DNA from: Gnetum montanum | Lineage: Eukaryota > Streptophyta > Gnetopsida > Gnetales > Gnetaceae | DNA length: 64,000 bases | Assembly: GCA_015680685.1 (NCBI GenBank) | Contig: MNCI01004113.1 | Coordinates: forward strand, 757,129 to 821,128 | Reading direction: 5' to 3' | Translations under genes and position numbers: made by a program | Shown: positions 55,791-64,000 of the stretch, piece after piece | Numbering within the stretch: position 1 is the first letter of the stretch | Layout: each line of letters begins with the position of its first letter | The notes under the pieces: model-generated | The model's database searches: none | Seen by the model: the letters and a program-made list of their open reading frames with translations, nothing else | Told to the model about the DNA's origin: nothing

Positions 55791-58700
55791 TGGTGGTAGT
55801 GTTAGCTTGCCTTTAAGAGATAGATACCAAGGGAAAGTAATCCCAGGAAATCCTTAGACCATGATCAAGATACACTCATTAATTTTGTAATTTCCTTATT
55901 AATAAAGTTCCTTTTTATTTACTTCTCCATTTTTTTGTTATAATCATTATACATAATGTCAAATGTTATATATATTTGATGTTTGCCATAACATTTGAGA
56001 ATGGGATGTTCTAATTAGTATCTATACAAACTATAATCCAAGGTAATTTAGAATCATAAAATACGCAATATTATAAATATTTTCTTAACTCTCCACCATG
56101 GAAACATGGGTATTCATTGTATTTTATGTATTATATTATCTTTTATATTTCTTGATGGGAATGACAGACATGAGTGTTCTTGGAGATACACTCAACATCC
56201 TCTTCAAAGCTTACAAAGAGATTGCATTGCGTTCCATATGATAAATCACATTGGTCAAAACTAGGGGACCCCTATTGCTAAGTGCAAACTTAGAAGGTAA
56301 ATACCTCAACCATAAGCATAAAATCATAAACACAGGTCATGAAGTACTTTCTAATTCTAGGGCTTACAATCAACTTACAAAATATCACTAGATGACACTT
56401 TAGGTGCAATGAGCTATCATCAATGGTAACACCTACATTGCGAACTAGAAAGCACATAGGATTGATCATCAAAAACTTTAGTTAAACATCATCTCTATAC
56501 ATCAAGCGTCAAACTAAAGGTTAGTATTTACAAGGTAAGGTACAAAGCAAAAGATTAAATGATAAAACATCAAATGCCCATCAAGATAGTAGCAAAGTGT
56601 CTAATCAATTCCCTAACCCTTAGAATATAATCTATCATCTACATCAATATAATAAGGTTAAATAATCAAACAAGATGATGAAGTCAATCAATCCCAAACT
56701 ACTATTCTTAAAGACCATGAAGAACATTTTGTGGTGTCTATGAGGTAAAAATAAATCTAAACCTATAATACTATTCTTAAAAACCATAAAAATTGCTTCT
56801 TTAGGCATCATTCTATGATTTTAAGGATTAAAAAAATGACTGAGTCATAAAAGATGATGCAATGCATGGTGACACTGATGCAGCATCAACATCATTACAT
56901 CACTGTGCCATGTGTCCATGTCACCTGGCCATGTCATTGTGTCACTTGACATGAACTAGCCCAAAGTTAAAATTTATAAACTTATGAAAGGAAAACCCAA
57001 TGATTCATCTTGGAGTCGAAATTGAATGCTCAAATTCTTGATAAACATGCTACCTTGATTGATCTTCCTTCATTTATTTCAATTTCCAAACTTTTTTTAA
57101 CATCAAGCTAAAGCTTGCAATCATCAGTTTATGTGCAAGTGACATTGTTGCTAAACTTGAAAATTTTCCACCCATTACCCTTTAGCATTTGCCAAATTTT
57201 TTTCCAAGTATCATCAATGTTATGTCAACATTTCCATGTTCCTCACATGAAAGTATTAAAAAATACAATATGATTAATTAATTAAAGTTAAAAACTTAAA
57301 ATTTATTTTAAAAAACAAAACAAGAAAACAGAAATAATTTTATTAAGTAAAAAATTAATTATTAATTAATGAGATCAAAAATTTTAAAAAAGGAGAAAAG
57401 CATAACAAAGTATTGACCCCTCGCTCACACCCCATGTTGCATGCTGGCAATGCATGCAAGCTACACATCATACATTGGCCATGCATGGGATATGCATCAT
57501 GTGTTAGTCATGCACTAGTCACACACCACGTGTTGACTACACATCATAAATAGAAAAGCCTTTTTATCTTCTCCCTTATTCATCGTTGCCTATAATGACA
57601 AAACCAATTAGCCTTAGTCATGATGACTCTTGTCCTTATTCCAAATCTACCCAATATAAGTCCTTACTCCACTTCTTCTACATAGCCAACACCAAGCCCT
57701 ACACAAGCTACACATCCATCATGAGATCCTCTCCCACTTTTCATACCATGTTTTTATCAAATCCTTGGACCTCGCATCCTTCATGTCCCCCTCATAGTTG
57801 CATATTGTAGCTAAAAGCCTATACTTAATCCTTATGTCCTAGCAAAAAAAAAAAAAAAAACCTTAAATCCTCTTCTTGTGCAACCGCTGGAAACACCATT
57901 CCTACCCCTACAATCACATCCCTAATCATGTCATGACATGCATGGCACAATCCACATCACAATCCTTTCATGCTTACATACCTTTAACACTCACATTGGT
58001 CTTGTAGCATGATATAGCACACATTGTGTGCCACATACCATATCATGCATTGAAAAAATATGCTCTTCTTCATAACTACATCCATCAACATAGAGTGCTA
58101 CTATCGCCAAGCATGATTATGTCTTCCAAGACCATTCACATTAACATCCTCTCCTTTTCCTTGCACAAAGCAACCTCATAATAATAAAAAGAAAATGAAA
58201 AAATTCATGGTGAAGGAGCACTTACCTCAGCTGCAATAGCTCTAATGATGTTGCTCTATCCCCTATGACATACTTTCCATATGTTTTTCTACATGTCCTA
58301 CTCTTATCCTCACCATGTGTTGTCCACTAGGTACTTCTCCCACATGTTATCTTGCTCCAATAGCAAAAATTCCAACATAAAAAAGCAAGTTTGTGCACAA
58401 AATAAACATCCATAGCATCATCTTACCCTCTTATATTACATATGATGCAACACACAATGATGCTAACATGGTGTCAGCATCCCTACATTGTGTATTTGTG
58501 TTACCTATTGATATGACCAAAATAAAGCTTTAGTATTGAACTATTTCAAACTTAAATTGGTCCAAGATTTTCCAAATCCATTTCTAATAGGATCTAGCCA
58601 CAAAATTAACATTAAAAAACTACTAAAATAATAATTTTAATGGTTATTTTTTCTCATCACTATAACTTTGTCAAACTAAAAATTCTGGTTCCTTCCTTGT

Positions 58701-59029
58701 ATAATCATAATCTCATCTTCATCATTGACTAGTTGCATGAAGCACTTACTTTGGGTGGGTTCCATAGGCACATCACTAGGTGACTTAACTAGCATTTAAG
58801 CAATCTTTCATTATCTAATCCATTAGAATCACTAATATCATCCCTCTAAAGCAAACTTTATCTCTCAATCCAACCTTACCTTTCTAGATCAAGATCTAAT
58901 TTTAACCAATGATCCCATTGCTAAATTAACCTTTACCAATCATAAAAAGTAGGAAAAATCCTATAACTAGGAGCAAACTTTCCTAAAACACTTAGATATT
59001 TCATCTTATCCACACTATAAAAAAATTCT
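55791..59029. other. AT-rich stretch with CATG-rich patches
   Basis: No gene was recognised. Patches near 56870-56950, 57430-57540 and 57925-58040 are dense in CATG, GCATGC and CACAC words and look related to each other. A run of 19 A lies at 57844-57862. The small frame at 57586-57810 is Ser/Pro/His-rich and probably chance. The end may contain the decayed upstream part of fragment F. Confidence 0.45.
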
Positions 59030-59649
59030 ATTAATTTTGCCTAGAAATATGATGATATGCGATGCTTGGACCCATCTTTAGTTCAACATAACATTATCCT
59101 TGAAGAGGAATCCAAACCAATTAAATAAAAAGCTAGAAAAATAAATTATAATTTAGCCTTAGCCATCAAGAAAGAGATCACCAACTCTACAATGTAGACT
59201 TCATACATCATATAGACTCTTTAGATCATATATCCAACATGGTAATTATCTCCAAGAGAAATGGAGTCATTAATATATGTATTGATTTTTGTTATCTCAA
59301 TAATGTTACACTTAAAGATAATTTTCAAATTTTCAACATAGATCAACTCAATGCTATAACAATGAATCATGATTTATTATCTTTCATGAATAGTTTTTTA
59401 GACTATAATCAAATACAATTAAGCCTAAGCATTAATGCTTTACAAATTTCATGATACCAAGGGATATGTTTTGTTATAAAAATATGTCTCTTAAACTTAG
59501 GAATGTTGGAGCAACATATCAAAGAGCAATGATCTTTATCTTTAGTGATATGATATTCAAAACTGTTAATGATTATGTGGATGACCTAATCATTATATCC
59601 TTCAAAGAGTTTGATCATTTCATCGATCGTGACATAGTCTTAACCCAAT
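59030..59649 (+). pseudogene. pol (RT): Fragment F: gypsy reverse transcriptase, cut by element G
   Basis: Plus-strand RT of a gypsy element. The N-terminal LDPSLVQHNIILEEESKPIK lies at about 59070-59125. Fingers are VIISKRNGVINICIDFCYLN, NNVTLKDNFQIF. The palm is LKLRNVGATYQRAMIF. The catalytic block NDYVDDLIIIS at about 59565-59600 has both Asp intact, followed by FKEFDHF. It has stops and at least one frameshift. The protein is cut exactly where the LTR of element G begins (59650). The lineage differs from A, B, C and G, whose RT has FMDDFS. Confidence 0.8.
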
Positions 59650-60424
59650 TGATGAGCCGCGATATCACGTACGCGATATCGCGTCCTGCCTCATCTTCTA
59701 TAAATAAGAGGTGGCATCCTTGGTTCCAAGGCAGTTAGACTTAGACCCTTAGCTAGATTCTTGTAGTTTAGTCATCCTAGAGTTAGAATTATTTCTGTGT
59801 GACCGTAGTAGGAGCCATAGAGTGAACAGATCTTTATTCGAACAATTTGTACCTGAGCACAATCTTGTGTATGACAATAAAGACAAACTTTATGATAAAC
59901 CTTGCAGCATACAGATTAAGCTAATTAGTAATTAATTATTGGTTAATGCTTTCCTAGTTAATTAATATCTCTCTTAACCTTCAACCCCCTTAGTTAAATA
60001 CACTCAGTACGACCGCTTTGAGCATGTGTGTAGCGCTTGGTAACCCAGTAACGATTAGCGTTTGGTATTCCCAACAGCGTTGCACTGGTTCAAGATGTGT
60101 ACGGCAAGTGGGAACAGATACTGGTGTTAGGAATATTTAGAAACTAGTTAATGAATAGTTAATGTAAGTTAGCCACTTAGTTCTCTCTCCCTCTCCTTTA
60201 TTAGCATAAGACATAAAAAATATAAAAGCTATAAAAATCATATACCTCAAGCTTACTTAACCATACAACTGTGACAATACAAGTAAGTTTGGGAAGATAA
60301 CGATTGATTAACCCTGAGTGTTCCATTAAGGTGTGTAAGCACTTAGTCCTTGGAGTTCAATTGGATCATGCATGAAACACTCGTATTCGTATGGTTGAGT
60401 GTAGGGGTACCTCGCCACTCATCA
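59650..60424 (+). repeat. Element G 5' LTR
   Basis: 775 bp from TGATGAGCCGCGATATCACG to CCTCGCCACTCATCA. CGCGATATCGCG palindromes lie at 59658-59683, and the TATA box TATAAATA is at 59699-59706, only 50 nt into the LTR. U3 is thus extremely short and R-U5 long. The end matches the PBS-side LTR edges of C, A and B. Confidence 0.9.
59699..59706 (+). promoter_or_regulatory. LTR promoter TATA box of element G
   Basis: TATAAATA in the context CTTCTATAAATAAGAGG. The same box in the same context occurs in both LTRs of element C (minus strand, 43254-43261 and 49234-49241). Transcription would start about 30 nt downstream. Confidence 0.7.
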
Positions 60425-60425
60425 T

Positions 60426-60443
60426 TGGCACCATTGCCGGGGA
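60426..60443 (+). other. Element G primer-binding site (tRNA-Asp type)
   Basis: TGGCACCATTGCCGGGGA directly follows the LTR with one base between. It has two mismatches, both G to A at CpG positions, to the tRNA-Asp complement. Confidence 0.88.
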
Positions 60444-60568
60444 CTTAGTTGTTTGTGCGCTACGTAGAACATAGGAAATCATTCATATCATTAGAATGTT
60501 AGAATGAACCCTTAGGGTTAATCAAAGAAAGACAAGACAACGGTACATTGCACACTGAACAAAACAAG

Positions 60569-61767
60569 ATGTCTTCTTCTTTGCATACGAGCACTTCACC
60601 GCCTAGGACTAACACAAGAGGCAGTCGGCGGCATAATACACGTAACCAAGATCTGCCAGTTCCTTAGCAATTTCGTGTGGTATATACTCATCCTGATGAG
60701 TATGTACCCAATTTCACCTTTATTCTCCACCAAGATGAACAACTGCGTTGGAGAGACTTGGAGGGTAACATAGTGTTGCCTTGAGACCGATCAGTCCCCA
60801 ACATGGTTCTTTGTGCTCTCACATGAATAGGCATGCCACTTTTATATGCAAAATACATTGCATATGATCATGACACAAGGGACTATCATCCCATAGAAGC
60901 ACAACGTCAAAGGGACTTGCGATAGGAGAGATACCATACATCCTTGAAGGGTAAATGGCCCCATGATGCTTCGCAAATTTTGAGCGAAATTGAGAATGGT
61001 GAACCTACTTCAATAGGTTCCCCACAGAATGATGTTCCTCCTCCTGACATTGGTCAAGAGGTAGTGTATCAGAACCTCCTCTCTACTATTCACAACCCTA
61101 GTTCTGATACCCACAAACATGAAGTGTTCAATGAGGAAACACAAACACATGATAAGGGTAAATTTTTTGATTGTGATCACAATTGAGGCCAAGACCACCA
61201 AAGAGAAGGTAGAAAACACTGTCATGGCAATGGTTTCCCTTCTTCTTCACCTTCATCGTCATCTTCACCCTCTCCTTCAATGTTTGGACATAGTCATAGG
61301 AAAACGAATCGTGAGGATAAGGGAAAACAAAGTGAAAAATATCAAAGAGACAGTCGAGAATGAGGACGAGGGCACTCTAAGGAATCAAGGCATAGAATAA
61401 GGGAGAGTAGGGAATCGTGTAGACACCATAGACGCTATGAATGAGATGATCACGAAGAACCCCTACTCGTAACTAGAAGCATGCTAGATAAAAAGGAGGT
61501 TGTAAGAGTTCCAACAAGGCATCAAAAGGACAGTAGGATCAAGAGGTTAGACATGAAAAACATCCCACAATTTGAATGGGGATACAATGTTGATCCTCAA
61601 AATCATTTGCAAGCATTCCACTATGCATGTACCTTGCAAAACATAGAAAACAAATGGAAAAAACTGAAGTTATTCCCAAGGATACTAGTGAAAGAAGCTG
61701 AAAGCTGCTACCGGTCCTTAGAACTGGAATCCATTCAGAGGTGGAGTACAATGTTAGAACTTTACAA
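60569..61767 (+). pseudogene. gag: Element G gag, truncated by internal deletion
   Basis: ATG at 60569 opens MSSSLHTSTSPPRTNTRG. The conserved N-terminal block YTHPDEYVPNFTFILHQDEQ is followed by a Ser-rich and Arg-rich linker. The gag core includes VPTRHQKDSRIKRLDMKN, NVDPQNHLQAFHYACTLQNI and KLFPRILVKEAESCYRSL, WSTMLEL. There it stops matching: the rest of gag present in element C is missing, and the sequence joins directly to the middle of protease at about 61767. Stops at LPVP*QF, LP*DRS and LR*ERY sit where element C has Gln or a related codon, consistent with C to T changes. Several frameshifts are present. Confidence 0.85.
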
Positions 61768-62623
61768 AGCCTAGAACCTGCCTCCATTAAGGAAGAGCAA
61801 TATTCACCTAGAGCTGGCCGACTAGTCCATCATTATTCCCTTGGGACTGGTGGAGGACATCGTCACCACTATGTGTGGGTGGTCGTACCCAGCTGATTTC
61901 CTAGTGATACAAGTGAATAACGGTAAAAGGGACTTCCCAATAATAATGGGAAGGACATGGCTAAGTACTATAGATGCATGCCTAGGAATCTGTGATATTT
62001 CCCTGGAAATATCTAAGGAGAATACTTTTGGAAAGATCAAGAAGAAGAAGGTTCCATGCATTGCATATAGTGATACAGGGTGCAATTGTGTGCAGAGATC
62101 ATGGGTTGTGCAAAGTTTAGCATTGCCTACATGCAACCGATGTGCACAAAACATTAATATACAAAATTTCTTGTATGCAACAGCCACACAATAAGAAGAC
62201 ACCCAATGGTTGATAGCTGATCAAGAGAGAAACTCACTAATGTGCATGGAACTAACTGAGGGAATAACTTGTGCTTACATCAAAAGCATAGATGCACTAG
62301 AGCAAGTCCGTTGCCAGCTTCCAAGCCTTAACCTTGAAAACATCAATTGGGGGAAGTTGGAAATTCCTGAAAAATTCAAAAAAGAGCCCCTAGAATTGAA
62401 ACCATTGCCCATCGGTCTAGAATATATGACCCTTGAAAATGGAAAACTGGTAATCATCAATGCAAGACTTGCTTCCAAACAAAAAGGAAGACTATTGAAA
62501 GTGATAAACAAGTGGTCAAAAGCCTTTACCTGGTCATATCCCGAATTAACTAGAATAGATCCTAGGATATGTCAGCATAGGATTTACACTAACTCCTCCA
62601 TGAAAGCTCCAAAACAACCATAG
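61768..62623 (+). pseudogene. pro: Element G protease C-terminal part and PR-RT linker
   Basis: It begins with NLPPLRKSNIHLELAD, just after where relatives carry the LLDSGS active site, so the catalytic Asp is deleted. It continues VEDIVTTMCGWSYPADFLVI, FPIIMGRTWLSTIDACLGI and DISLEISKENTFGKI (61841-62194). The linker contains PSLNLENINWGKLEIPEKF and LASKQKGRLLKVINKWSKAF (62210-62623). Stops separate the two parts. Without the Asp it could not process a polyprotein. Confidence 0.85.
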
Positions 62624-63430
62624 AGGTGATTGAACCCAAAATTGAAGCAAGTAGTAAATAAAAAAATAGAACAGCTTCTTAAGGATAGGTTCATATATCC
62701 CATTGCTAATGGCGAATGGGTTAGCCCTTTGGTGATTGTGCCTAAAAAGGGAGGCAAATGGAGGGTGTGCATAGATTTTAGGCTGCTGAACATGGCAACA
62801 TTTAAGGATCACTTTCCATTTCCATTCATTGACCAAGTCTTAGACACCATAGCAGGACATCACTATTACAGTTTTCTAGATGGCTATAGTGGATACAACC
62901 AAATACAGATAGTCCCACAAGACCAAGCCAAGACAATGTTCACTAGTCCTTGGGGAACGTTTGCGTATAGACAAATGTCGTTTGGCTTGTGCAATTCTCC
63001 TATCACTTTTCAACGCCTAGTTCTAAGTATATTCCAACAACAGATAGGGAACGGAGTGGAAGTCTTTATGGATGACTTCTCCACCTATGGAACAAATTTT
63101 GATCAAGCCTTGGACCGATTAGAGCAAGTGCTAAAAAGATGCATAGAAACCAACTTAAGGCTCAACTAGCAGAGAAGCCATTTAATGGTCCAAGAAGGCG
63201 TAGTACTTGGGAATAAGGTTTCACATGTAGGAATAGAGGTAGATCCAAATAAAATTAGGATGATCCAAGGAATGACCTGTCAACCAAAAACTATCAAATA
63301 CATTCAGTCATTCCTTGGACACACTAGCTACTATAGGAGATTCATTGAGAACTTCTCCAAGATTGCCAAACCGTTGGTAGAACTAACAAAGAAGAACGTA
63401 TCTTTTAAGTGGATTAGGAAATGTGAATGA
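62624..63430 (+). pseudogene. pol (RT): Element G reverse transcriptase
   Basis: A largely readable RT. The opening is LKQVVNKKIEQLLKDRFIYP. Fingers are VIVPKKGGKWRVCIDFRLLN. The palm is YSFLDGYSGYNQIQI, GTFAYRQMSFGLCNSPITFQ. The catalytic VEVFMDDFSTYG, at about 63055-63090, has both Asp intact. TAG at 63167-63169 replaces the conserved Trp of LNW(K/E)K (a G to A change). The frame continues SHLMVQEGVVLGNKVS and SFLGHTSYYRRFIENFSKIA to 63430. The sequence is close to Athila-type RT. Only a few stops break it. Confidence 0.88.
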
Positions 63431-64000
63431 GCATTCCAAACTCTAAAACAAAAGCTTGTAGAAACTCCAATTCTATAAGCTCCTCACTAGTCCAGATCAT
63501 TCCACATAATGACTGGTGCATCCAATTATGCTTTAGAAGCCGTACTTACACAATTAGATGACCAAAAATGCCCTTACTACATCCACTATGCAAGTAGAAG
63601 TATCGTCGGTGCATAACTTAACTACACAAATATAGAGAAAGAATTAATGGTTGTAGTGTTTATACTGGATATGTTTAGGCACTATCTGTTAGGTTACAAA
63701 CTGTTCATCCACACGGATCATAATGCAATTTGATTCCTCATGAATAAGCCAATGGGTAGCCCTCGTATTATACAATGGCTGGTAATCCTACAGGAGTTCG
63801 ATCTAATGATGATTGATCGAAAAGGAACCAAGAACGTAGTTTTAGATCATTTATCTTGATTGTGTTGGGACAACAAAGAGGATGAATATGTAATGTCTGA
63901 TCATTTTCCTGATGAAGCCCTCTTTGTCAGTGTAGTGAATAACCAACCCACAGAGACAAACTGGTATAGTAGCATTCTCACCTATCTCCTTACTCAACAA
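63431..64000 (+). pseudogene. pol (RH): Element G RNase H, running off the window
   Basis: RNase H downstream of RT: FHIMTGASNYALEAVLTQ, YASRSIVGA, IEKELMVVVFILDMFRHYLL, HTDHNAI, and the connector ILQEFDLMMIDRKGTKN. The first catalytic Asp (MCDASN in relatives) is Gly (GGT at 63515-63517). HTDH is intact. Several TGA/TAG/TAA stops are present. The sequence ends in DHFPDEALFVSVVNNQ and the entrance to integrase at the window edge. Confidence 0.85.

Larger units (their letters stand above)
59650..64000 (+). mobile_element. Element G: Athila-like Ty3/gypsy element, 3' part outside the window
   Basis: Plus-strand relative of A, B and C with 5' LTR (59650-60424), PBS, gag, a deletion across the gag C-terminus and the protease active site, then the PR-RT linker, RT and RNase H up to the window edge. 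It interrupts RT fragment F. Of the four relatives it has the best preserved RT in the window. Confidence 0.88.

Noticed and set aside
57586-57810. 74-codon Ser/Pro/His-rich frame
   Set aside because: It falls in a CATG/CAC-rich low-complexity area. Composition explains the open frame.

Overview
This window reads as repeat-dominated intergenic DNA of a large plant genome. The evidence is AT-rich sequence packed with decayed Ty3/gypsy retrotransposons, plant-type L1 LINEs with a DUF4283-like ORF1 and a zf-RVT C-terminus, and a plant Helitron. Primer-binding sites match the 3' end of tRNA-Asp, which is typical of plant Athila/Tat elements. A gymnosperm or another very large genome is plausible, but that is inference. 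I found no intact conserved host gene. The only non-transposon coding candidates are a 35-codon secreted-type reading frame at 29556-29663, a possible 87-nt exon at 29679-29765 (minus), and an unassigned 162-codon frame at 37253-37741.

Layout: 1-6509 is element A, a minus-strand Athila-like element cut by the window edge and sitting against LINE copy 1 (6510-10190, minus). A possible tRNA-derived SINE lies near 10381-10440. Element B (11780-24990, minus) is Athila-like with an extra degenerate reading frame between integrase and the 3' LTR. Its 5' LTR is split by a strikingly GC-rich LINE fragment (22942-24512). Next come a Helitron Rep remnant (25840-27090, minus), a minisatellite with higher-order periodicity (27395-27880), a possible MITE (28601-28886), the small gene candidates, and a diverged repeat field (30440-31000). 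Element E (about 31506-36670, plus) belongs to a different gypsy lineage, with an additional RNase H-like domain between protease and reverse transcriptase. A copia-like LTR lies at 40321-40817 (minus).

Element C (41662-49313, minus) is the best-delimited element. It has two LTRs, an ATTAG target duplication and a PBS with one mismatch. It carries a gag-protease frame broken by three stops and has no reverse transcriptase, RNase H or integrase. Its 3' LTR contains a 942-base assembly gap. To the right are an E-like LTR fragment (49911-50170), LINE copy 2 (50757-55790, minus, with an ORF1 remnant), a low-information stretch, a gypsy RT fragment F (59030-59649, plus) and element G (59650 to the window end, plus), whose LTR interrupts F.

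Elements A, B, C and G form one family: the same gag N-terminus, the same LTR ends (TGATGAG...CTCATCA or decayed forms) and the same PBS. C kept gag and protease but lost the rest of pol. G kept RT and RNase H but lost the back half of gag and the protease active site. Many inactivating changes are C to T or G to A transitions, as expected from decay of methylated cytosines.
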